From the NCBI GenBank assembly GCA_022841905.1, contig JALHQO010000018.1, forward strand, positions 1 through 36,915: DNA of 36,915 bases, in the 5' to 3' direction. Origin of the DNA: Hyphomonadaceae bacterium. GTDB taxonomy: Bacteria > Pseudomonadota > Alphaproteobacteria > Caulobacterales > Aquidulcibacteraceae. This document shows, piece after piece, positions 31,047 to 36,915 of this stretch. A program made the translations under genes and the position numbers. Each line of letters begins with the position of its first letter. Position 1 is the stretch's first letter. The notes below the pieces were generated by a model. The model was not told the origin of the DNA and did no database searches. It saw nothing but the letters and a program-made list of their open reading frames with translations.

Positions 31047-31187
31047 TTATCGCGGACGCGAACACTGAGATTGCAATAGGCTGATCAGCCGTTCGGCCTC
31101 CTTCTCCCTCGCGAAGAACGTGCGCGAGCGGAGTGAGTTCCAGGCGAAAATTACGACCCGCCTAGCGAACGGGCCGTTTTGAAGCAT
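31047..31187 (-). CDS. possible 46-residue basic protein downstream of paralogue B
   Basis: A frame of 46 residues starts MLQNGPFARRVVIFAWNSLR, continues SRTFFAREKEAERLISLLQS and stops at 31047. It begins 28 bases after the stop of paralogue B on the same strand, so it could be co-transcribed. It is strongly basic and amphipathic with no full membrane span. No Shine-Dalgarno is visible; translation would have to rely on coupling. A GGAAC-N16-CGTT match at 31117-31141 falls inside it. Confidence 0.35.
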   Translation of the reverse strand: MLQNGPFARRVVIFAWNSLRSRTFFAREKEAERLISLLQSQCSRPR

Positions 31188-31214
31188 TGGTCGTTGAAGG
31201 CCGTTCCAACGCTC

Positions 31215-31388
31215 TTAACTCACCGAGCCAAGACTGATCGCAAGGGCGAGCGAACACGCGCTGACCCAAGTCACCGCCAGCCCTACCGCCAGCCAAATCA
31301 CGCGCGTTGGTTTCCGCAGCTTAGCAATGCGAGGCGTCAGAAAGCCAAATTCATCGCGTCGCCCGAAAGCGCTTGTAGCGTTTGTCAT
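31215..31388 (-). CDS. 57-residue membrane protein, paralogue B
   Basis: The product is 57 residues: a polar N-terminus with FGRRDEFGFLTPR (residues 8-20), a basic linker (IAKLRKPTRV) and one membrane helix (about 30-55) with VTWVSACSLALA. It shares the whole motif block and helix pattern with paralogue A (1860-2027). TAGGAGA precedes the ATG. The ~125-bp leader and promoter region is also shared with A, which is 29 kb away, so both copies should answer to the same signal. Function unknown; a small regulatory or stress membrane protein is the natural guess. Confidence 0.75.
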   Translation of the reverse strand: MTNATSAFGRRDEFGFLTPRIAKLRKPTRVIWLAVGLAVTWVSACSLALAISLGSVS

Positions 31389-31404
31389 AGGATGGATCTC
31401 CTAA

Positions 31405-31485
31405 GGCGGACGACTCCCACGGGCGGCGGAGGAGTCGCCCCCTTTGGCGAGGCTGCGTGGTCGTCGGGGGAGGAAAGCAGCCTGT
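31405..31485 (-). promoter_or_regulatory. structured C-rich 5' leader of paralogue B
   Basis: The minus-strand leader repeats the two hairpins seen before paralogue A. P1 pairs GGCTGC (31482-31477) with GCAGCC (31456-31451) around a loop exposing TCCTCCCCC. P2 pairs GGGCGACTCC with GGAGTCGTCC (31440-31408), where one G-C pair of copy A becomes G-U. The Shine-Dalgarno TAGGAGA follows P2 closely. Homology to the region of A extends through 31528, past the palindromic site. Confidence 0.6.
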
Positions 31486-31516
31486 TAACCTTTTGAGCCG
31501 CTGGGCATTTGAGGTC

Positions 31517-31532
31517 GGTACGGCATCGCACT
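31517..31532 (-). promoter_or_regulatory. palindromic operator candidate, site B
   Basis: Read on the minus strand, AGTGCGATGCCGTACC contains GTGCG-N4-CGTAC, a full match. It lies about 35 bases upstream of hairpin P1, the same distance as in copy A, which would place it near -40. Confidence 0.5.
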
Positions 31533-31839
31533 GTTTGGTGCTATTTTCCCGGAGCGACATTGCGATGCTGGCTCCGCAGCTCCACCTCGCGAATGGGCTC
31601 TTTCGTTTTGCCAACTGCGCTTGCAATTCAACGAAGAACACAAAACGCACCCCCTAAGACTGAGGCAACGCTCCCACTGCGTTGATCACGCGCCCGTACT
31701 TCAACTGACGGTGGCTAGCGGCGAACACGAGTGTGGCGACGGAAGTCTCGCTATTGCAGAAGTCTCTGCTGACCTGAATGTCCGCTTGAGCAGTGCTTCG
31801 CGCCGAGGCTCACGTCCGGTTCTGCCCCGGAGCGGACGG

Positions 31840-31935
31840 AAGCCCGTCAGGGATCGAAGCCCGCAGGGTCGAGACGCATTATGCGGCTCGATCGCGAAGC
31901 GACGAGAGCCCGGCCCGCGGAGCGGGCGACGCCCT
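31840..31935. repeat. GC-rich multi-stem element
   Basis: This stretch is a chain of short inverted units: AGCCCGTCAGGGATCGAAGC, CCCGCAGGG, and GCCCGCGGAGCGGGC near its right end, with CGATCGCGAAGCGACGAG between. No reading frame explains it. It resembles dispersed structured intergenic elements of proteobacterial genomes, and lies just downstream of the XRE gene (minus strand), where it could also act as a transcription end. Only a genome-wide search can tell whether it is repeated. Confidence 0.4.
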
Positions 31936-31961
31936 ACTTTCTTAACCAGCCCACTCTAGCC

Positions 31962-32186
31962 CTACTTTTTCCCGCGAGCCGGACGTTCCAGCAGCATACT
32001 GGGCTCAACGCCGATCACGTCGGCCAGCTTCTCAATCATGTCGATGCTGGCGCTATAGACACTCCGCTCCAGCGCACTGACGTAGGTGCGATCGATGCCG
32101 GCGTCCGCCGCGAGCGTCTCCTGAGAAAGACCCGCGTCGAGACGATAGCGGCGCAAATTCCGCGCAAATACGTCGCGAAGTGACAT
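31962..32186 (-). CDS. XRE-family transcriptional regulator
   Basis: The 74-residue single-domain protein starts MSLRDVFARNLRRYRLDAGL and carries a full Cro/CI helix-turn-helix (SQETLAADAGIDRTYVSALE), ending LGVEPSMLL-like and a basic tail. Size and sequence resemble restriction-modification controller proteins and other stand-alone XRE regulators. It is divergent from the Mrr-like/FecI/FecR operon. The perfect palindrome GAGTATACTC at 32224-32233 lies between the two starts and is its likely operator. The start at 32186 is chosen by the domain boundary; 12 residues upstream have no support. Confidence 0.88.
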   Translation of the reverse strand: MSLRDVFARNLRRYRLDAGLSQETLAADAGIDRTYVSALERSVYSASIDMIEKLADVIGVEPSMLLERPARGKK

Positions 32187-32223
32187 AACCCATGGCAACA
32201 GCCTTGAGGTGCATTTCACCACG

Positions 32224-32233
32224 GAGTATACTC
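32224..32233. promoter_or_regulatory. palindrome in the divergent XRE/Mrr-like promoter
   Basis: GAGTATACTC is a perfect 10-bp palindrome centred between the XRE start (32186) and the ATG at 32260. XRE controller proteins bind such short symmetric sites, so it is a candidate operator. Confidence 0.4.
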
Positions 32234-32259
32234 AACATTGGTCTATTGATGGTCCGATC

Positions 32260-32580
32260 ATGCACAGCGTCCAAATCACTCGCGATGCGATTAACCGCGC
32301 AGGACGCCAATGCACTGCTGTCGTCGCTGAGCGTCCAGGCGTTTGGGATTTGGTCGTAGACGTCGGCAGCGACGAGTCGGTCGTGGTCAGATATGTCGAT
32401 CGCCCTCATCGCGACGACTACACGGCCCTCGCAACAATGCTCGCCCAAGGCGACTTCACCCGCGCCTTCATCGTCTACACCGCAGAAGACCAACCTCACC
32501 TCTCTGGAGACATCGAAACCTACCCCCTCTCCCGCATCGACGAGCTTGCCGCTTCTCTCGCCAGGGAGCGAACCCCATGA
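32260..32580 (+). CDS. small protein with degenerate Mrr-like nuclease fold
   Basis: The 106-residue product starts MHSVQITRDAINRAGRQCTA. The order of elements resembles the Mrr_cat/PD-(D/E)xK fold: strand pair WDLVVDVGSDESVVVRYVDR, helix DYTALATMLAQG, strand FIVYTAE, then IETYPLSRIDELAAS. The expected E-x-K is replaced by VRY, so nuclease activity is doubtful. It overlaps the sigma factor gene (ATGA) and is thus co-translated with it. A regulatory role in the FecI/FecR unit is inferred from this coupling. Longer starts upstream lie in the operator region. Confidence 0.6.
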   Translation: MHSVQITRDAINRAGRQCTAVVAERPGVWDLVVDVGSDESVVVRYVDRPHRDDYTALATMLAQGDFTRAFIVYTAEDQPHLSGDIETYPLSRIDELAASLARERTP

Positions 32581-33077
32581 GCAACACGCTCGACTGGACG
32601 CTTCTCTTCGAAGAAGAGGCCCCCCGCCTCATGCGCTTCCTGCGCCGTTTCGGCCCTCGCGTCAGTGCGGAAGATGTCCGCCAGGAAGCCTTCGCCAAGC
32701 TCTATACGGCCAAGCCTGAGGAGCTTGCCTCTCCCCGCGCTTATCTCCTCACCACGGCCCGCAATCTGGCGCTCAACGATCTGCGCCGTCAGACCAACGC
32801 CAAGACCGATGTCCACGCCGCCATCGAAAACATCGCACCCGCCTACAGCCCCGATCCGGAGGCGCAGCTCATCGCCGCCGAACAGGCCGCCGCCGCATCC
32901 TCTGCGCTGGAAGCGCTAGAGCCCCATCTCCGCGACGCGCTCCTGCTTCATCTCGTGGAAGGCCTGACCCAGCCTCAAGTGGCGGCCCGGCTCGGCGTCT
33001 CGCGCCGCACCGCCCAGCGCTACATCGAAGCGGCTCTTAGCCAGTTGGCTCTCGCCCTCGCCGACCACCGCACTTAA
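32577..33077 (+). CDS. FecI-type ECF sigma factor
   Basis: The 166-residue sigma factor has region 2 (about 10-75, LMRFLRRFGPRVSAEDVRQE, then SPRAYLLTTARNLALNDLRR) and region 4 (about 115-160, PHLRDALLLHLVEGLTQPQV, then ARLGVSRRTAQRYIEAALSQ). It is followed after 10 bases by fecR-type anti-sigma, the standard FecI/FecR pair that responds to an outer-membrane TonB receptor. No such receptor gene follows within this window. A 164-base fragment of a related sigma gene lies at 5313-5476. Confidence 0.92.
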   Translation: MSNTLDWTLLFEEEAPRLMRFLRRFGPRVSAEDVRQEAFAKLYTAKPEELASPRAYLLTTARNLALNDLRRQTNAKTDVHAAIENIAPAYSPDPEAQLIAAEQAAAASSALEALEPHLRDALLLHLVEGLTQPQVAARLGVSRRTAQRYIEAALSQLALALADHRT

Positions 33078-33087
33078 GCTTCAAGAC

Positions 33088-34074
33088 ATGGCCGAGCGGC
33101 GCACCCCGACCAAAGCCGAGCGCGAGGCCTCCGGCTGGATCGTCCGCATCAAGGCGCACGATGCCAGCGACCGCGACCGGCAAGATTTCCAAGCCTGGCT
33201 CGACGCCGATCCCGAACACGCGCGCGCCTATGCTCACATGGAGCGAACCTGGAGCGTGGTCGCCTCGCTGCAGCACTTGAAGGGGAGCGCCGCCGCCAAC
33301 GAGCGCGCACCCCGCCATCGGCGCTGGCTCTCCCCCGCCCTCGCCATCGCCGCCTCCGCCTGCCTTGCGATTGGCGGCCTCTACTGGTTCACGCGCACGC
33401 CTGCGCCCACAGGCGTCCACTACGCCACCGCGCCTGCCGAAGTCCGCACCATCGAACTTGCAGACGGCTCCACCATCGTCTTAAGCGGCGCAACAGAAGC
33501 ATCGGTTTCTCTCCGCGAAGCCGAGCGCCGCGTCACACTAGGCCAAGGCTACGCCCTCTTCGATGTCCGACACGACCCTGCCCGCCCCTTCATCGTCGAA
33601 ACCCCGCAAGGCGACATTCGCGTCCTTGGCACCTCCTTCGTCATCCGCGTCGGCGAGACCCAAGTCCGCACTACCGTCATCCGCGGCAGCGTCAGCGGCG
33701 CCGCAGAAAGACCGGGACTTCTGCGCGTGCTTGGCTCAGGCGAGCCGGTCACGGCTCAGGCCAACGAAGAGATCATCCTCAACGAACAAGGCGCGAGCGT
33801 TGTGACCATCGCCGCTGAAATCATTCCGAGACGGCTTGCATGGCAGAACAACATGCTGGCGTTCGACGGCGAGACATTGAACGAGGCCATTGCCGAAGTC
33901 TCACAACAGACGGGCTGGCAATTTGAATTAGCCGATCCAGACCTCGGTCAGATGCGCGTCGGCGGCTACGTCCACGCCGATCCGGAAGCCTTCATCGATC
34001 TCATGTCCTCAAGCCTTGGCCTCGAAGCTCGGCGCGAGGGCGAACGGCGCGTCGTTCTTTCTCGGCGTTCTTAG
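33088..34074 (+). CDS. FecR-family anti-sigma factor/regulator
   Basis: The 328-residue protein has an N-terminal DUF4880 region (about 8-55, EREASGWIVRIKAHDASDRD, then FQAWLDADPEHARAYAHMER). A membrane helix (about 78-98, ALAIAASACLAIGGLYWF) leads to the periplasmic FecR domain (about 105-205, VRTIELADGSTIVLSGAT). A C-terminal STN-like segment (about 250-310, LNEAIAEVSQQTGWQFELAD) would contact a TonB-dependent receptor or its signalling domain. It controls the FecI-type sigma factor encoded just upstream. The transducer is missing from the neighbourhood, so the cognate receptor is probably encoded elsewhere. Confidence 0.92.
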   Translation: MAERRTPTKAEREASGWIVRIKAHDASDRDRQDFQAWLDADPEHARAYAHMERTWSVVASLQHLKGSAAANERAPRHRRWLSPALAIAASACLAIGGLYWFTRTPAPTGVHYATAPAEVRTIELADGSTIVLSGATEASVSLREAERRVTLGQGYALFDVRHDPARPFIVETPQGDIRVLGTSFVIRVGETQVRTTVIRGSVSGAAERPGLLRVLGSGEPVTAQANEEIILNEQGASVVTIAAEIIPRRLAWQNNMLAFDGETLNEAIAEVSQQTGWQFELADPDLGQMRVGGYVHADPEAFIDLMSSSLGLEARREGERRVVLSRRS

Positions 34075-34201
34075 GCCTCTGCCCCCCGGCTGACGCCGGA
34101 CTGACGTTGCATCCCAACATTGGCCATCGTCTCAGATGCGTCGCAAAGCGGACACTTCCTGCTGTCGGCCCCGTGCGGCCTGATCTCGCCGAAATCCGTC
34201 G

Positions 34202-35269
34202 CTAGCGACCTAGCCTAGATAGAGCCTCCGCCATTGCATCATCGACTGCGACGGCGACATCGGGCGCGACTCCAACCCCTTCTATGCGGCCGGTGCGGAA
34301 GCCGTAATAGTCGGCTGTTGGCAAGAACAACTGAAACCCGTTGGGCAAATCGAATGGCTGCTGCGACAGCATTCGGCCTGCCGTCGTCTCGCCAATCAAG
34401 GTGGCGCGGCCGGAGGTCGCCAAAGCGTCGGCTGCGAGTTCGGCAGCGCTGAAACTGCGCGCCCCGATCAGCACGAACACCGGCCCTCCGTAGCGTGGGG
34501 CCATCGGCGTGAACTGCAGCCGCGTGACTGGCGCTTCGCTGACATCGCGCCAGAACGACATCAGCGACCACCCCTCCCAGGGCGACAGCGCTTCAATCTC
34601 TGCCCGCGTCGGCCCGCGCGTGCGATCGGTTTGGGTCCAGTGTCGAGAGACGAAGGCGCCGGCGTCGAACGGCGTGTCAATCAGATGCCCAATCAACGGA
34701 CGCACGGCGAACGCGCCGCCCTCGTTGTTGCGCATGTCGATGATCAGCCCCGATGCGCCGCGAGAGGTGATTTCATCATAGGCAGCATCAATCTGTTCGA
34801 TGGTGTCGACGCCAATCAGCGTCGTGACAGTCAACACCGCGACATCGCCCTCCCACGTTAAACGCGCGCCCTCTCCAGCCCGGAGCTGGTCAAGTTGCAC
34901 GGCAGTGTCCGCAGCACTGGCGCGAGCTTCGGTCAGTCGCACATGGGAAAATGGTCCCTCCCGCCAAATGCTGTTGAACCCGGAAATGAACTCTTCCCGA
35001 CTCAATGCTTGCGCTGCCAATGCCACGACGCTGGCCTCTGTGGCGCGATAAGCGGGGTCGTCGAGGGCGCTGGGATCATAATGATGGTCGCGGATAGCCT
35101 CAGAGGCCGCGGCGGCCACTGCCAGATAGTCCGTCGACATCCGGTGAGCGACAGGCGCGGCGCCGGTCGTGCACCCCGCAAGCGCAACAGCAAGGCCGAT
35201 TACCGCGGCGCTGACTGTTCGGCTGCAACGCCATCCATAGAATCTCGACAATGGCTTTGTATTGAACAT
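34202..35269 (-). CDS. S41-family peptidase, lipoprotein
   Basis: The 355-residue precursor has a lipoprotein-like signal (VIGLAVALAGCTTG). The N-terminal helical part (about 45-130, LAVAAAASEAIRDHHYDPSA) is followed by the S41/tail-specific protease core (about 135-345). The core has LIIDMRNNEGGAFAVRPL, the nucleophile loop SFSAAELAADAL and the closing GETTAGR and IEGVGVAPDV. The Ser of SFSAAE is the likely nucleophile. A PDZ domain is not evident, so it is the short retinol-binding/tricorn-like type. It lies 87 bases downstream of the membrane AraC gene on the same strand, so the AraC protein may regulate it. The start at 35269 keeps the signal peptide close to the N-terminus. Confidence 0.85.
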   Translation of the reverse strand: MFNTKPLSRFYGWRCSRTVSAAVIGLAVALAGCTTGAAPVAHRMSTDYLAVAAAASEAIRDHHYDPSALDDPAYRATEASVVALAAQALSREEFISGFNSIWREGPFSHVRLTEARASAADTAVQLDQLRAGEGARLTWEGDVAVLTVTTLIGVDTIEQIDAAYDEITSRGASGLIIDMRNNEGGAFAVRPLIGHLIDTPFDAGAFVSRHWTQTDRTRGPTRAEIEALSPWEGWSLMSFWRDVSEAPVTRLQFTPMAPRYGGPVFVLIGARSFSAAELAADALATSGRATLIGETTAGRMLSQQPFDLPNGFQLFLPTADYYGFRTGRIEGVGVAPDVAVAVDDAMAEALSRLGR

Positions 35270-35356
35270 GGAGGACTCGCAGCTGACTGCAACGACAAAA
35301 ATCAACTTCGAAAGAGCGACGATTTCGTCCGCGATTGCGAAACGCGACGTTCGCGA

Positions 35357-36388
35357 TCACGATTCTGGACGTCCACGTGCATATTCTGTGGGCGTCAGCC
35401 CAGTCAGCTTCTTGAACGCCTCGTTGAACGCGGTTTTCGAACTAAAGCCCGACGCCATCGCAACCTGTAGAAAAGTCTTCGCTCCTGCGTCGATCAAGCC
35501 CTGTGCATGGCGGGCACGGTGCTCATTGATGTAGGCAGAGAAGTTGTTGCCAAAACAGACGTTGATGGCGTGCGAAGCTTCCCGAGGCGTCAACGCTGCG
35601 GCGTCCGCCAAGTCAGCCAACCGCAATCCTGGCTCAAGAAACAAAGACCTTGCCTCAATCATGTGTTCGATACGCGCGAAATTTGCCGCTGCCTCGGCAC
35701 TGGGTGTTTCGCTCGTCGGCTCCTTCGGCAGATTTTGCTCGCCCGCCAGCAGCGGCCCACCCTGCCGGACGTGCTCGGAGGCGCCGAAAGCCAGCCAGCT
35801 CGTGAGAGCGATCAATCCAACCAGCGTGAGCCCGAACAACGCGTCGTCCAAGCCGGGCGACGCCGCGCGTGTGGATGTGGACAGCATGGTTCGAATAGCG
35901 TCGATCGCAGCCAAGGCGATGGCACCCGCGACCGCCCAGACCAACCAGTGCATGCGCGCCAAGGCCCGTGAGGTACGGCTGAGCGCCGCCGCGGCGCGAA
36001 ACGCCAGGAGCACGCGGACCGCCCCAGCGAGACTGGCGCCGGTGACCACTAGAGCGAGCCAACGGCGCAGATCGCCGTCAGCAGGTGCTACCAGCCCAAC
36101 GACGAACGGCGTCGCGAGCCAGGCATCCTTCCAATGGAGTGTACGATTGGCGAAGGCCGCTTCCCGCACCAGCAGATAGATCAGCGGCCCATAGAGAAGC
36201 CCGACTGCGGAAGTAAGCCCGAACACATCAGCGCCGCCGCGCGCGATCAGATTGAGCGTCATGTGCAGCGCAAGCACCGCTAAGAACACCGGCAGAGCCC
36301 GCACTGACGTGCGCCAGTACAGAAGCAAAGCGAGCGCAGCACTATGGTAGGCAAGCAGGATAAGCAGAATGGTGACGGGGTCGGGCAC
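35357..36388 (-). CDS. membrane-anchored AraC-family regulator
   Basis: The 343-residue protein has an N-terminal half with seven hydrophobic helices (about 1-205, for example ILLILLAYHSAALALLLYW and LVWAVAGAIALAAIDAIRTM). The C-terminal AraC helix-turn-helix domain (about 235-340) contains RLADLADAAALTPREASHAI, then AGAKTFLQVAMASGFSSKTA and FNEAFKKLTGLTPTEYA. This 7TM-AraC architecture is known in alphaproteobacteria and Bacteroidetes and is thought to sense an extracytoplasmic or membrane signal. It precedes the S41 peptidase gene on the same strand and may control it. Confidence 0.9.
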   Translation of the reverse strand: MPDPVTILLILLAYHSAALALLLYWRTSVRALPVFLAVLALHMTLNLIARGGADVFGLTSAVGLLYGPLIYLLVREAAFANRTLHWKDAWLATPFVVGLVAPADGDLRRWLALVVTGASLAGAVRVLLAFRAAAALSRTSRALARMHWLVWAVAGAIALAAIDAIRTMLSTSTRAASPGLDDALFGLTLVGLIALTSWLAFGASEHVRQGGPLLAGEQNLPKEPTSETPSAEAAANFARIEHMIEARSLFLEPGLRLADLADAAALTPREASHAINVCFGNNFSAYINEHRARHAQGLIDAGAKTFLQVAMASGFSSKTAFNEAFKKLTGLTPTEYARGRPES

Positions 36389-36568
36389 GGCCTAACGATT
36401 TGCTCGCAGTCGGGCGCCTTTGCAATTGCGCCAGGACGTTTAGCCCAGTGCCAACAGCGACGGTTGGACTAGCGTCAGCATTGGGCCAGCCGACGCCGTC
36501 TGATCACATTTTGCGACTGGCTGGGTCTCTCGATAGCGGCCGTTTGGGCAGAGTCGTAGCGTGGCCTC

Positions 36569-36607
36569 CCCGCCCGAAATGTGCGGGCGGGTGAGCAGAA
36601 GGCTCAC
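36569..36607 (+). terminator. two tandem hairpins before the integrase remnant
   Basis: CCCGCCCG pairs with CGGGCGGG (36569-36576 with 36584-36591) around AAATGTG. GTGAGC then pairs with GCTCAC (36591-36596 with 36602-36607) around AGAAG. The second ends 3 bases before the ATG of the broken integrase. A T-tract is lacking, so they could instead be recombination-related structure or block translation of the integrase. Confidence 0.5.
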
Positions 36608-36610
36608 ACC

Positions 36611-36915
36611 ATGACCTTAGAGATCATCACCGAAACACCGTTCCGCGCCGCCAAGCGCCAACGTCGCATTACGGGTGGAAAGCTGACAGGCCAGAAGCCG
36701 GCCCTCAAGATGAAGGAGGTTCGATACGCGCCAGGTTAGAACTCAAGAAGCGCGTACGTGATCTCGCGCTCTTCAATCTGGCGATCGACAGCAAGCTGCG
36801 TGCTTGTGATCTGACCCGTTTGAAGGTGGAGGATATCGCGGCCGGCGACGAGGTGAAGACGCGCGGCATCATCGTTCAGAAGAAGACCGGACGCCCCGTG
36901 CAATTCGAGATCACA
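36611..36915 (+). pseudogene. frameshifted, edge-truncated tyrosine integrase
   Basis: From ATG 36611 the frame gives FRAAKRQRRITGGKLTGQKP and ALKMKEV, then stops after RYAPG. In the next frame the sequence continues without break as SIRARLELKKRVRDLALFNL, then AIDSKLRACDLTRLKVEDIA and QKKTGRPVQFEIT to the window edge. Joined, this is the N-terminal part of a tyrosine-type integrase family with the pattern GxKPxLKxKEIWAIRxRL...RDLALFNLAIDSKLRGCDL. One small indel near 36722 separates the halves. The catalytic Arg/His/Tyr box lies beyond the window. It suggests a decayed mobile element starting here. Confidence 0.75.

Noticed and set aside
31117-31141. EcfG-like match GGAAC-N16-CGTT on the minus strand
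   Set aside because: It lies inside the possible 46-residue frame, and no supported gene or RNA begins just downstream.

Overview
The window reads as chromosomal DNA of an alphaproteobacterium, plausibly a Caulobacterales/Hyphomonadaceae-type soil or water organism. The grounds are three matches to the EcfG general-stress promoter (GGAAC-N16/17-CGTT), DUF6894 and RHH_4 small proteins, a cop operon of the alpha type, and high GC with strong third-position bias. No rRNA, convincing tRNA, complete insertion sequence or CRISPR array is visible.

Left part (1-6.5 kb): a YflT-type stress protein; a putative stress-induced small RNA and a 33-residue membrane protein; a 55-residue membrane protein (paralogue A) behind a structured, C-rich leader; an intact diguanylate cyclase directly downstream of a cobalamin-binding gene broken by two frameshifts and a stop; a lipoprotein; and a junction of two unrelated gene fragments (ECF sigma factor and alpha/beta hydrolase).

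Metal island (5.7-18.2 kb): a minus-strand run of P1B copper ATPase, AraC regulator, metallothionein and DUF3703 protein, divergent from cueR across a textbook CueR operator. Next come a minus-strand trio (unknown protein, DUF411/CopG-like protein, Met/His-rich lipoprotein), a plus-strand CnrY-CnrX-CnrH-like surface-signalling module, and copA-copB-copC-like-copC-copD-PepSY. The copA promoter region carries a second CueR operator plus a GAGGGA-N14-GCGTA element identical to the one in front of the cnrY-like gene. This suggests copA answers both to cytoplasmic Cu(I), through CueR, and to periplasmic metal, through the CnrX-type sensor.

Middle part (18.2-26.3 kb): mostly exported proteins of unknown role, including lipoproteins with internal duplications and a META-domain protein, plus a Tat-exported PhoD phosphatase and one frameshifted gene.

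Small-gene stress region (26.3-31.6 kb): many very short genes (RHH_4, YeaQ/GlsB-type, DUF6894, others), a Crp/Fnr regulator, and paralogues B and C of the 55-residue protein. Paralogue B has the same ~125-bp leader/promoter as A, 29 kb away. A palindrome, GTRCG-N4-CGYAC, occurs in front of A, B, the RHH gene and near the Crp/Fnr gene. I regard this as the most interesting possibly undescribed system: a Crp/Fnr-linked regulon of tiny membrane proteins behind a two-hairpin leader RNA.

Right end (32-36.9 kb): an XRE regulator divergent from a Mrr-like protein, FecI-type sigma factor and FecR (no TonB receptor in view), an S41 peptidase, a membrane-anchored AraC regulator, and the start of a frameshifted tyrosine integrase at the window edge.
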